In this document: positions 45,262 through 54,500 of the stretch, one piece after another | Layout of the letters: every line of letters starts with the position of its first letter | How positions within the stretch are numbered: the first letter of the stretch is position 1 | Source: CAIVVT01 sp963757265 | GTDB lineage: Bacteria; Acidobacteriota; Terriglobia; Bryobacterales; Bryobacteraceae | Length of the DNA: 64,000 nt | Direction: 5' to 3' | NCBI GenBank assembly: GCA_963757265.1 | Contig: CAVWRA010000006.1 | Location: 1,798,001-1,862,000, forward strand | Position numbers and translations under genes: made by a program | The notes under the pieces: model-generated | Database searches by the model: none | What the model saw: the letters and a program-made list of their open reading frames with translations, nothing else | What the model was told of the DNA's origin: nothing

Positions 45262-45553
45262 GGACAAGACTCATCAGCCGCACGAGCCTCCGACGACTGG
45301 AACGAAATCGTGAAGCCAGACCTGCAAGCAGCTGATGATGTTTCCGCACGACAGCTGGTGGTGCGCTCACAGGGGCTCTCATCCCTAGGAGTATCGAGGG
45401 GCGCTCCAGATGCCCTCGTACAAGTTGGACGCAGCCGTGAAAATGATCAACATCATGCTCGGTTTCTGACAACCGGCCTGGCGCTTGCAAGAGCCACGAG
45501 CAAGGGCGGCCCGGGAACGACGCTTGGCTTGCAGCTCGCTCTTGGGGTGCTGG

Positions 45554-46504
45554 TTACCACGTGCGTTCTTTCAGAATCTCCTGGATCTGCTCTTTGGGGA
45601 TCGGCAGCTTGTTAACGTTTTGCCTCAGCCATTCGGAGAAGTCGCGCTCAATCGCGTCCGACCAGCGTGCGTCGATCTGGCCGGCGGTGTACTTCTTCTC
45701 GCGCAGCCGCAGGTGGCCGAATATGTCGCGCAGGTGGACGAATTCTGAGGTCTTAACAACCTTCTCGGCAAGCTGTGGCGGAATGAAGAGCACTCCGCCC
45801 TCACGACCGAGCACCACATCTCCGGGCAGGACCGTCGCATCCCCGATGCGGATAGGGATGTTGATCCCGATCATCGTGGAATTCAATTTCTCACCAAGCG
45901 AAGAGTAGTGATGCGAGGGATCGTAATAGCGGACAAAGGAGACGAAGTTCTCCAGCTCTTTCAGGCCGTCAATGTCGCGAACTGCACCGTTGTAGACGAT
46001 CCCGTTGCCGCTTCTGGCGTAGATTGCATTACCGACATTATCGCCGATGGAGGGCCCGTCCTTCTTCAACCCAAAATGGTCGCAGACGTAGACGTCGTCA
46101 GGCTGCAACATGTCCACGGGCCAGGCATTCTGCCCGCCGACCCGTCCATCCTTCCTCCCTTGCTCTTCGATCACCTTATGGATGTCAGGGCGCCCCGGGA
46201 GCCACTGGGCCGTCAGCGCCCGACCGACCAGCACCTTTTCCGGATGAATGCAGAGCCAGCCGTCTTCGTACTGGTGGTTGAATCCAGCGTCGCGCAGCAC
46301 CGCCCAGGCCTCTTCCAGCGTGACACTCTTCATGCGCTTCAGAATCCCATCCGGGACCTTTGGACGACCGTCGGGAAACCGTTCTCCGGTCCATTCGGGC
46401 GTGTACTTGATGAGGTCTTGTTTGGTCAGAATGCCCGGCTGCCCGGTTACAGGCGCAACCAGGAGCGCGACTGAAGCAATGATCCAAGGAAATGATTTCG
46501 TCAT
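45554..46504 (-). CDS. Exported RraA-family protein (HMG/OMG aldolase-like)
   Basis: 316 residues with a signal peptide (FPWIIASVALLVAPVTGQPG) and GAGGAG upstream. The RraA/HMG-aldolase core is clear: ARSGNGIVYNGAVRDIDGLK carries the family motif (G..GG..RD), and IRIGDATVLPGDVVLGREGG is the usual metal/substrate loop. In catabolic loci such proteins cleave 4-hydroxy-2-oxo acids to pyruvate. An exported form next to an exported dehydratase-type enzyme suggests sugar-acid breakdown outside the cytoplasm. It starts 149 bases after the upstream gene, so may share its transcript. Confidence 0.8.
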   Translation of the reverse strand: MTKSFPWIIASVALLVAPVTGQPGILTKQDLIKYTPEWTGERFPDGRPKVPDGILKRMKSVTLEEAWAVLRDAGFNHQYEDGWLCIHPEKVLVGRALTAQWLPGRPDIHKVIEEQGRKDGRVGGQNAWPVDMLQPDDVYVCDHFGLKKDGPSIGDNVGNAIYARSGNGIVYNGAVRDIDGLKELENFVSFVRYYDPSHHYSSLGEKLNSTMIGINIPIRIGDATVLPGDVVLGREGGVLFIPPQLAEKVVKTSEFVHLRDIFGHLRLREKKYTAGQIDARWSDAIERDFSEWLRQNVNKLPIPKEQIQEILKERTW

Positions 46505-46653
46505 GGGTGTTCTGCCACTCCTCTAAAATCACCGGAACAATTCGTATCGCACAGGCGCAAGCGTGTCTTGTCCACGTTCCTGCCGGAACGGATAGCTGTA
46601 TCGACTTGGGCCTTGACACGGCACGCCGAGATCGCCTGCTGCGAAGTTATAAC

Positions 46654-47922
46654 TCATTTCGACGGTTCGAACCAGGGCGTACCAGGAACCTGCGCCTTGC
46701 GCGCCGCTTCATCATCCATCTCCACGCCGATACCGGCACGCTCCGGCAGGGTGATGAAACCCTTGTCGATAATCTCTCCCTCTTGCACCCAACTCCGCCA
46801 CAACGGCAAATCGTCGATCCAGTGCCATTGCAGGACAAGGAAATTCGGAACCACCGCGCAGACGTGGGCTGAGGCCATCGTGCCGATGGGGGATGTCACA
46901 CCGTGTGGCGCAAACGGGACGTAGTACGTGTGCGCAAAATCGGCGATCTTGCGCGCTTCGAGCAGGCCGCCGCACTTTTGAATATCCGGCATGATGACAT
47001 CGACGGCCCTTTTCTCCAGCAATTCGCGGAATCCGTACCGGAGGTAGAGGTTTTCGCCGCAGCAGATGGGAGTTTTGGTCGATGCGCGAATGTCTCGCAT
47101 GGCGTCGATGTTCTCCGGTCCGCACGGCTCCTCCAGCCAAAGCAGATTGAACGGTTCCGCCTCCTTCGCTACACGCTTGCCGGTGGTGGCATCGTAGCGC
47201 GCGTGCATATCCACGGCCAAGTCGAAGCCCTTCGGGTATAGGTCGCGTGTGAACCGCATCTTTTCCAGCATGTGATCGATTTCGGCATTGGAGGCGGTCC
47301 AGTTCATTTGGTCCAACTTCGCCGGATCGTCACGGTCGTCAATATCGATCTTCGCGGCCGTGAAGCCGAAGTTACGAATTTCACTTATGCGGGCCTTCGA
47401 CTGTTCGTCGCCCGGAATCATCTCTTTCGCGCCCGAATCGCAGTAGATGCGCACGCGGTCACGCACTTTGCCGCCGAGCAATTGATAGACAGGAACGCCA
47501 AGAGCCTTGCCGGCGATGTCCCACAAGGCGATCTCCACGGCGGAGAGCGCCGCCACGTACTGCCCCGCTTGTGCCCCCGCGAAGACGCCGGCCGTGCGGA
47601 GGCGTTCGAATGCCGCCTCGATGTTCAGGGGATCCTGTCCGATCAGCATGCGCCGGAAAGACTGAACCAGCGGCACGCCGCCCTGGACGGCATCAGTACC
47701 CTCGCCTTGGCCAACGATCCCCTGGTCGGTGTAAACTCGCACGTGCAGTTGGTAGCCATGCACGATGACTTCGGCGGTGCGGATATCGGTAATCTTCAAC
47801 TTCGGGCGGCGGTACGGCGAACTGACTGCCTGGACCGCTGCCGACAGCGATGGAAGAAACAGCGCCGCGGCGAGTGGCGCGGTGGTGTTTTTGAACAGGC
47901 TTCTACGGCTCAGGGCTGGCAT
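46654..47922 (-). CDS. Tat-exported mandelate racemase/muconate lactonising enzyme family protein
   Basis: 422 residues. Tat-type signal (SRRSLFKNTTAPLAAALFL). Enolase superfamily: capping domain KLKITDIRTAEVIVHG, then the barrel with AKIDIDDRDD on strand 2, metal-binding DLAVDMHAR, LLWLEEPCGPEN and ICCGENLYLRYGF (three acidic ligands), and the strand-6 DIQKCGGLLEARKIADFAH with a C-terminal HGVTSPIG. Members dehydrate sugar acids or racemise carboxylates. Which reaction is not determinable. Coupled with the RraA-like gene it could feed a retro-aldol split. Preceded by copy C of the repeated promoter module. Confidence 0.83.
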   Translation of the reverse strand: MPALSRRSLFKNTTAPLAAALFLPSLSAAVQAVSSPYRRPKLKITDIRTAEVIVHGYQLHVRVYTDQGIVGQGEGTDAVQGGVPLVQSFRRMLIGQDPLNIEAAFERLRTAGVFAGAQAGQYVAALSAVEIALWDIAGKALGVPVYQLLGGKVRDRVRIYCDSGAKEMIPGDEQSKARISEIRNFGFTAAKIDIDDRDDPAKLDQMNWTASNAEIDHMLEKMRFTRDLYPKGFDLAVDMHARYDATTGKRVAKEAEPFNLLWLEEPCGPENIDAMRDIRASTKTPICCGENLYLRYGFRELLEKRAVDVIMPDIQKCGGLLEARKIADFAHTYYVPFAPHGVTSPIGTMASAHVCAVVPNFLVLQWHWIDDLPLWRSWVQEGEIIDKGFITLPERAGIGVEMDDEAARKAQVPGTPWFEPSK

Positions 47923-48022
47923 GTGGGCCTTTCAACCGGTCGCGATAGGGATGCCAATCACTTCGCACCCCCGCAAAGATCCGTATGCGCGCTCATTAAC
48001 GCATGCGGCTCTTGCGTAAGCC

Positions 48023-48070
48023 GGAGTTCCCATTTTGGATCCCCAGGTCCTGTCCAGCATACACCCAGCC
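48023..48070 (-). promoter_or_regulatory. Promoter/leader hairpin module, copy C
   Basis: On the minus strand, GGCTGGGTGTATGCTGGACA then GGACCTGGGGATCCAAAATG and GGAACTCC. The first 16 bases are identical to copy F. It is about 100 bases before the mandelate racemase-family gene and points towards it. Confidence 0.65.
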
Positions 48071-48220
48071 ACTATCGTTTGATCTTGCGAATTGGATGTT
48101 TCCCACTGGTATCGGTCTTCGCCCTCGCAAGGCACAGCTTTCAGCTTGCACCTGGTTTCGATGCAGCCGCATGGCGCCCTGGAGTCTGGAGTGCAGAATT
48201 GCGGTTATGAGCGAGCCGGT

Positions 48221-48266
48221 GGAGTGTATGCTGCTGGGGCTCAGGATGCCAAAATGGAAATCCTGG
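48221..48266 (+). promoter_or_regulatory. Promoter/leader hairpin module, copy D (no gene downstream)
   Basis: GGAGTGTATGCTGCTGGGGC then TCAGGATGCCAAAATGGAAA and TCCTGG. CAGGAT pairs exactly with ATCCTG across a 12-base loop, so the stem is kept while its sequence differs from the other copies. No plausible plus-strand gene follows for over a kilobase. Confidence 0.6.
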
Positions 48267-48802
48267 ATGAACTGGGTTGGCAGCGAATCCGCGATTCCGC
48301 CCCCCCCCTCACCATGGCTGCCTAATCGTCCAACTTCAGTGGAAATCGGCCCGCAGCAGGCCCCATCCCGGCCCGAGAATGGCTCTCAGACGGCCCGTCG
48401 CTTCAGTAGTCGCAAGCGGGGCAATGGGAAGCGCCCGCTCCCATTCAGGCCGGATCGCCGACAATGCGGAAGTTGGCCGCCGTGCTGCGGGTCGGCTAAG
48501 GCTGCTCAAGCCCCATCTATCAAACGTGGTCCGGCTCGCCGGGCACCTACCGATAACACGAAACAACGCTCACTCCGAGAAGCGTTTACACAGTTATCCG
48601 CAGGCTGGCTTACACCTGAACTTCCTCGAACGCCGCATCAGGACCGCCAGCCGGCACAAGCACGGTGCGACCTCTCATCCCAGTGCCCTCGTGAACGCTG
48701 CCCGGTCAGCGAGAGCCAGACGCCCGAATGGGCGTTGCCACTTGCCACTCGGGATTACAACTCAAGATTCCCGGATGCTACGGCACTTCGTCCGCCCTGC
48801 TG

Positions 48803-49051
48803 CTAGAGGGCGCCTCCCAACCGCACAACTTCCGTGAGCACAGCCGCCAAGTAGACGCAGAGAGCAGCAGCGGCAGCCATGTCGATGAGTCCCGTATCAG
48901 ACAGTCCTCTCCCGGCTCGCGCTCGGCGTGAAACGCGCCTGGAGATTACAGAATGACAACGCTTCCTCACGCGGGCTTCCCGTTCGATATCCAGTTCAAT
49001 CAGCGGCAGGCGGGCCAAAACTTGGAGCAGTCGATCGTCGTCCTTACTCAT
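48803..49051 (-). CDS. Small single-helix membrane protein overlapping the ECF sigma gene
   Basis: 82 residues. It begins ATG 49051, overlapping the end of the sigma gene by 8 bases, a strong sign of coupled translation. A basic N-terminal half (EREARVRKRCHSVISRRVS) precedes one hydrophobic helix near the C-terminus (IDMAAAAALCVYLAAVLTEV). No zinc finger or known anti-sigma fold is visible. Position and topology suggest a small anti-sigma or sigma-partner protein; the family is unknown to me. Confidence 0.65.
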   Translation of the reverse strand: MSKDDDRLLQVLARLPLIELDIEREARVRKRCHSVISRRVSRRARAGRGLSDTGLIDMAAAAALCVYLAAVLTEVVRLGGAL

Positions 49052-49631
49052 CTCTCACCTCCTTGCGAACGGCCTCCCTGCGCTGGTCAATGTCTGCCAG
49101 AAAACGTGATATCAACCCCCGGGCTCGGCTCAGCCGCTGCCTCAGGCATTCTGGGGTGATGCCGCACACCTCTGCCGCATGCATTGGGCGGAGTTGCTCA
49201 ACCCCGACAAGCAGAAGCACCTCGCGATACATGGGCGCCAGTGCCGCAATGGCCGCTTCCAGCTGCTCCTCGAATTCATTCAAAGAGGCCGAATCGAACA
49301 GCGATTGGGGCAGGCCGCTTGGCCATAGGAGGATCAAATCGGCCGTGTAGGATTCCTCACGGGCCCGGGAACGGCAATAACTGACATACAGGTTGCGCGC
49401 CACGGTGAAGAGCCATGGACCGAGGCGGGTATCCGCAAGCAGATCCTCGCTGCCCGATACCAATCGCAGCCACGTTTCCTCCAACAGATCCTCGGCGATT
49501 GAACGGTTCTTCTCCAATCGGGTAAGGAAGCAAAGTAGCCGATGGTTATAGGCGTCGTAGATCTCGTCGAAGGCAGAGCCGTCCCCTGCTCGCAATCTGC
49601 TTACCAGCGCGACTTCGAGTTCCCGCTCCAC
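49044..49631 (-). CDS. ECF-type RNA polymerase sigma factor
   Basis: 195 residues. Region 2 (LVSRLRAGDGSAFDEIYDAY, LEKNRSIAEDLLEETWLRLV, then LGPWLFTVARNLYVSYCRSR) and region 4 (ALAPMYREVLLLVGVEQLRP, AAEVCGITPECLRQRLSRAR) are complete. It would direct transcription of an envelope-linked regulon, including probably its own operon. The next gene overlaps by 8 bases and encodes a small membrane protein. A 15-base palindrome sits 27 bases upstream of the start. Confidence 0.87.
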   Translation of the reverse strand: MERELEVALVSRLRAGDGSAFDEIYDAYNHRLLCFLTRLEKNRSIAEDLLEETWLRLVSGSEDLLADTRLGPWLFTVARNLYVSYCRSRAREESYTADLILLWPSGLPQSLFDSASLNEFEEQLEAAIAALAPMYREVLLLVGVEQLRPMHAAEVCGITPECLRQRLSRARGLISRFLADIDQRREAVRKEVRDE

Positions 49632-49658
49632 AGGGATATAACGCCGCCGCCCCTAAAT

Positions 49659-49673
49659 CGTGACAGCGTCACG
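49659..49673. promoter_or_regulatory. Palindrome between the divergent sigma and membrane-protein genes
   Basis: CGTGAC-AGC-GTCACG, a perfect 6-bp inverted repeat with a 3-base centre. It lies 28 bases before the sigma gene start and 58 bases before the plus-strand gene, a fair place for an operator controlling both. Confidence 0.5.
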
Positions 49674-49730
49674 TTCCACCGTCTCAGGCGTTATTCCCTG
49701 GTGTAAACGTCGGAATTCAAGGAGGTCGCT

Positions 49731-50069
49731 ATGAGAGGATTTAGCAATGCAAGCCCTGCTTCGCTGTTGGGGTTGCTCATCTGTACCATTCCGCTTCTGG
49801 TCGGAGCTTGGTTTGCTTTCAGGCCAAGTGAACGCCTGTTGGCCCTGATGAGGCCACTGACACTCGGTGCGGTCTTCGCCGCTCTGTGCAGCTTTGTCCT
49901 GGCCATCGCCAACGGCTTCGTCGCAATCAGCATGATGAGCGGGCTCGACCTCCCCGGGGTCCGAATCGTAGGAGCAGTCTTTATGGAGGGTCTTGCGCCG
50001 GTTGTGGCCTCCTTCGCAAGCCTGGCCGTCGCCTGGTTCTTTGTCGCGATCGGAATGAGGAAGACCTAA
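49731..50069 (+). CDS. Small integral membrane protein, function unknown
   Basis: 112 residues with a strong ribosome site (AAGGAGGT, 6 bases before the ATG). Three or four hydrophobic segments (LLGLLICTIPLLVGAWFAF, LGAVFAALCSFVLAIANGFV, VVASFASLAVAWFFVAIGM). Divergent from the ECF sigma gene with a shared palindrome, so it may belong to the sigma regulon. I do not recognise the family. Confidence 0.75.
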   Translation: MRGFSNASPASLLGLLICTIPLLVGAWFAFRPSERLLALMRPLTLGAVFAALCSFVLAIANGFVAISMMSGLDLPGVRIVGAVFMEGLAPVVASFASLAVAWFFVAIGMRKT

Positions 50070-50210
50070 CAGTAAGTCGCGCAGTCTAGGCTGATTGCGT
50101 GCGGGCGATTCCTCCGCCTCCAGCCGAGCTATCCCCGCGTTCAGGTCTCGAAGTCCGCTCCTGGGAGAGTAGGGCTTATTGGCGCCTGCTGACACTGTCG
50201 CAGACCGATA

Positions 50211-50790
50211 TCACCAGATATCGCTGTGTTCGCCCTGCGCCGAACCGCCGATGAGAAGGCGAACGTCGTGGCCGAACGAAAGCCGCCACCCTTGCAGGTG
50301 GCCCCGTACTGCGCGGCGAGTCTGCTGCTTGATCTGGTGGATTCGATCGCCAGCCTCGGTTTTCGTGGACTCGATTTTGAAGCTGTGCTTCTTCGCCTCC
50401 ATCCAGAGGAAGCCCCGGACGCTGTGCACCTGCCAAACCGTGGCCGTCATGATCTCGCCAAAGGTCGCTCCCTTGGACTGTCCGACAAGCTTCAGAATCT
50501 TCGACCCCTCGCCGTCGCCGCGCGGCGTAGCCCCCGGCTTGGCGTGTGCCAGCTTGACGGCCGTTTTTTTCGCCTCGGGTTCCTTCCTCGGAGCGGCTGC
50601 CGGGACTTGCCCGGGGCGCGATGCGTGCCTGCGGGCGCGACCGTTTTCTGCCTGGCACCTTTGTTCGAAGTGGCCTTCTCCGGCGCAACTGTGGTGCCCT
50701 CTTGCGCAAAAGCGGCGCCGTCTTCCGGGTTAGGTGCTTCTCTGTTCGCCCTGTTTGGTAATCCCTTCTGCGCTCGTTCGGCGCATGACC
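50211..50790 (-). pseudogene. DUF3489-domain protein gene with a frameshift
   Basis: The C-terminal DUF3489 core is clear on the minus strand: GSKILKLVGQSKGATFGEIM then TATVWQVHSVRGFLWMEAKK and IESTKTEAGDRIHQIKQQ, close to the family pattern ATGWQ.HSVRGFLSG.. . The Lys/Ala/Pro-rich N-terminus (EKATSNKGARQKTVAPAGTH) is in another frame, crossing near 50570-50600. The tail after IKQQ (TRRAVRGHLQGW...) is longer and unlike the family. The gene is probably dead. DUF3489 genes often lie near recombinase genes; none is intact here. Confidence 0.7.
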
Positions 50791-50887
50791 ATCGATCACT
50801 CTTGTTGCCCGGGAATGCAAGGCAGGGAAACCTGAGACGAATTGCACGCCAGGCGTTTTCGGGAACTCAATCCGAGGCGCACGCATC

Positions 50888-51532
50888 TTGAAAATAACCG
50901 TCAAGCTGGATATGCACTGGCTTTCTCACTGGCCGATGCGGGTACTACTTCTCGGCGCCTCCGCGTTCGTCGCGGCGGGTGACGCTCAGTCTGCTGACCC
51001 GCAGCCCACGGCGCCCACGCAGCCGGTGCTGGGGGTGAGTGCGGTCGTGCCGGCGGACGCCCCGTACGTCCCTTTGACGCGCTCGCAACGGTGGCAGCTC
51101 TACGTCGCTCAAACCTACCTCACGCCAGGCGCGTATTTTCGTACATTTGCCGTGGCGGCCGACCAGGACTTCAACGCTAGGCCACACGAGTGGGGGCAGG
51201 GTTTGATTGGCTATTCTCAGCGCGCTGGCAGTAACTTCGCCCGCTTCGTGCTGTTTGATACGTACGAAGCGACGGCTGCCGAGGCGCTGGGCCACGAAGT
51301 GCGCTACATGCGCTGCCGTTGCTCGGGGTTCTTGCCACGCTTCGACTACGCGCTGGGGACCGTCTTCGTCACACGCAACCGCGAGGGTCACATCGTGCCC
51401 CATTACGCGCGCTTACCCTACGAAGAAGACGCACCTTCCATCGTGTCTCACCTGCTACTCACTCGGCGGTTGAGAGATCTTCGCCAGCATGTGCAGCAGA
51501 TCCGCGCCATGAATCGGCTTCGCCAGGTATGA
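50888..51532 (+). CDS. Secreted acidobacterial protein of unknown function, 3' end overlapping a kinase gene
   Basis: 214 residues with a signal peptide (VLLLGASAFVAAGDAQSA). The core (RSQRWQLYVAQTYLTPGAYF, EALGHEVRYMRCRCSGFLPR, VTRNREGHIVPHYARLPYEE) looks like a conserved family I know only as hypothetical. From about residue 188 the frame reads antisense through the last 78 bases of the kinase gene (51455-51532), so the native C-terminus has probably been replaced. The start at 50888 is TTG or an ATG slightly downstream at 50918. Confidence 0.65.
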   Translation: MKITVKLDMHWLSHWPMRVLLLGASAFVAAGDAQSADPQPTAPTQPVLGVSAVVPADAPYVPLTRSQRWQLYVAQTYLTPGAYFRTFAVAADQDFNARPHEWGQGLIGYSQRAGSNFARFVLFDTYEATAAEALGHEVRYMRCRCSGFLPRFDYALGTVFVTRNREGHIVPHYARLPYEEDAPSIVSHLLLTRRLRDLRQHVQQIRAMNRLRQV

Positions 51533-54500
51533 GTCCATACCTGCCGCGGCGCAGATCTCGGGGTCGCCCTTCATTGCCCGGGCTGTGAGGGCGACAATCG
51601 GCAAGCGGGACGCGAGAGGACTTGCCAATTCGATCTGGCGGATGCGACGGGTGGCGGACAGACCATCCATGACGGGCATCTCAACATCCATCAGCACCAC
51701 GTCGAAGGTCTGCCGCGCCAGCGCCTCCAGCGCTTCTTGGCCATTGGCGACGCCCACCGGCTCGTAGCCCCGCTTCTCCAGCAGGCGCAGGACGAAGTGC
51801 CGGTTGATGGCGTTGTCTTCCGCCACCAGCACGCGTGCCGGGTGCGGCGTGGATGTCGCAACGGCCTCTTCCCTTGTCCCGCAGGCGGCCGCTAGCAATT
51901 CGGCCGGGGCTGGCGCGGCGGCCAGCTCGAAGGGAGCCGTGAAATGGAACGTGCTGCCCACCTCGGGCACGCTCTCGGCCCAGATCTGCCCCCCCATCAT
52001 CTCGACCAGCCGCGACGAAATCGTCAGGCCCAGCCCCGATCCGCCGTAGCGCCGCGTGATTGAATTGTCGCCCTGCTCGAACGCTTCGAAGATCCGATCG
52101 AGCTTCCCCGCCTGGATCCCGATGCCCGTGTCCTGCACGCAAAAGTGCAGCACCGTCGCGTTCTCGCGTTGCGCTTCCACTTCGATGCTGAGCGTGATCC
52201 CGCCCGCTTCGGTAAACTTCGTCGCGTTGCTAAGCAGGTTCATCAGCACCTGCCGCAGCCGCCCGAAATCGCCCACTAGGAAATTCGGGACATCGGGCTC
52301 GATGGCGCACACCAGCTCGATCTTCTTCTGCCGCGCGCGCAGCGTCAGCAGGTTTAGCGTCGGTTCCAGCGACGCCCGCAGGTCGAACGGCTCCCGCACC
52401 AGCTCCAGTTTCCCGGCCTCGATCCTGGAGAGGTCCAGGATGTCGTCGATGACCGACAGCAGCGTCACGGCGGAGTCCTTCAGCATGCCCAGGTACTCGC
52501 GCTGCTCCGGGCTGGCGCCGCACTCCAGCGCCAGCTCCACCATCCCGAAGATCCCGTTCAGCGGCGTGCGCATTTCGTGGCTCATGTTCGCCAGGAACTC
52601 GCTCTTGGCGCGGTTGGCCTTCTCGGCCGAGGCCCAGGCGTTGGTGGCGCGCGCCTCCGCCGCCTGCAGTTCGCGTGTGCGCTTGTCCACCAGTTGCGCC
52701 AGCTCCAGCTCGTGTCGCCGCACCGTTCTCAGGCGCCAGACGTAGCCGGACCTGAGTGCGAGTCCCGCCAGCATGATGCAACCGCTGTAGAACCACCACG
52801 ATTGGTACCAGTAGCGGGCGATCGAGAACGCCAGCGTGGCGCCCCCGCCGTTCCATTGGCCCAGGCTGTCGCTGGCCATCACCTGGAAGCGGAAGTTGCC
52901 GGGGCCCAGGTCCGTGTAATAGGCCGAACGCCGAGTGCCCGCATCTACCCAATCCGCATTGATTCCCTCAATCTTGTACCGGAAGCGGAACTTGGAAACG
53001 TCCGCCAGGGTCGCCGCCGTGTAGCGGATCTCCAGGTCCCGGCTGCCCGGCGCCAATTCGACTCCCTCCCGGAAGGGCCTCTCCCGCCCCGCCACGACCA
53101 GATTCTCGATTCCAACCCGCGGCGCCGGCGCGGCGGCCGGCACGCGCTCGGGGTCCACCGTGGCCAGCCCGGCCGTGGTAGCAAACCACAGCCGCCCGTC
53201 GCGCCCGCGCAGGCACAGCGGGTGGGTGCTGACGCTGCACGCCAGACCGGCCAGGCCGTCGGCCGTGCCGAAATGTTGCACGGCCACGTGCCTGGTCCGC
53301 CCGGCGGCGAACGCTTCGAGATCGGATCGCCGGATGCGGGCGATGCCTTCCCCGCCGCCCAGCCACACGAAGCCCTGAGCGTCCACCAGGACCTGCGATA
53401 CTTCGCCGTCGATCCCGCTCTCCGGGCCGAATTTCGCGAACCTTCCGTCCTTGTATTCCGCCAGTCCGGCGGACGTGCCGATCCACAGCGCGCCGCGTTC
53501 GTCTTCGAACAGCACCGGCGTCGAATCGTGCGGCAGGCCGTCGCGCTGCGTGTACACCGTCGCCCGCCCGTTATCGAAGCGCGTCAGCCCGCGTCCCGTC
53601 CCGACCCAGACGTTGCCGTGCACGTCCTCGTGGATCTCTCGGACCGAGTTCCCCCCCAGGCTGTTGCCCATTCCATAATGCTTCCACCGGCCTTCCTGGC
53701 GTACATCCAGCCCACTGTTTTGAGTGCCGATCCACAGGTTGCCCCGGCTGTCCTCCAGGACAACCCGTATCACGTTGTCCGACAGCCCGTCTCGCACCGT
53801 GTAGTTCGTGAATCTGCCGTCTTTGAACCGGCTCAGCCCGGCATTGGTGCCGATCCACAGGCCCCCGCCGCCGGCGCCGCAGATCGCGTTCACGTGGTCG
53901 TGCGGCAGGCCGTCCTTGGTGCTGTACACGCTGGTTCGGCCGTGCTCGATCCCGTTGAGTCCCAGCGGTGTCCCCACCCACAGGACTCCTTCCCTGTCTT
54001 CATAGACCGAATAGATGTAGTCGCTGTTGAGGCTGTCGTGGCGTGTCAGCATAAGGAATGGCTGCTCGCGGAAACGGTGCAGCTTCCCCGCTTGCGTCCC
54101 GGCCCAGATGTTCCCTTGACGGTCCTCGAATACGACGTTGAATTGCTCCCCCGGCGGCACCACTTGCGCCAGTCTGGCGTTCGCGCCGGAAGCTCGACTT
54201 TCGCCCACGCCCTGGCTCAGCCGCGCCAGCCCGCCTCCATCCGCATCCAGCCACAGGCCGTCGCGGCTGTCCCGCAACAACAGTTCGGGCCGGCCGGGAT
54301 CGTATGGGGGCAGCCTGGCCGGCAGAAAAGCCTTGCCGCGCAGTTCAAACAGATGGTCATTGCCGTCCACCAGGACACTGCCGTCCCGCGCGACGCTGAT
54401 CAGGTCTGCGCTCGCTTCGGCCGGCAGCGTGTACGTCGCCACCTGTTCGCCGCTCAAGTGCAGGACCCTGCGCCCGGAACCGATCCACAGCGTTCCGTCC

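Larger units (their letters stand above)
47923..48802. other. Gene-poor stretch of about 880 bases with two copies of the promoter module
   Basis: No frame here has a recognisable domain. The region holds module copy C (minus, 48023-48070), copy D (plus, 48221-48266) and a half-copy at about 48177-48203 (GGAGTCTGGAGTGCAGAATT) immediately before D. Confidence 0.5.
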
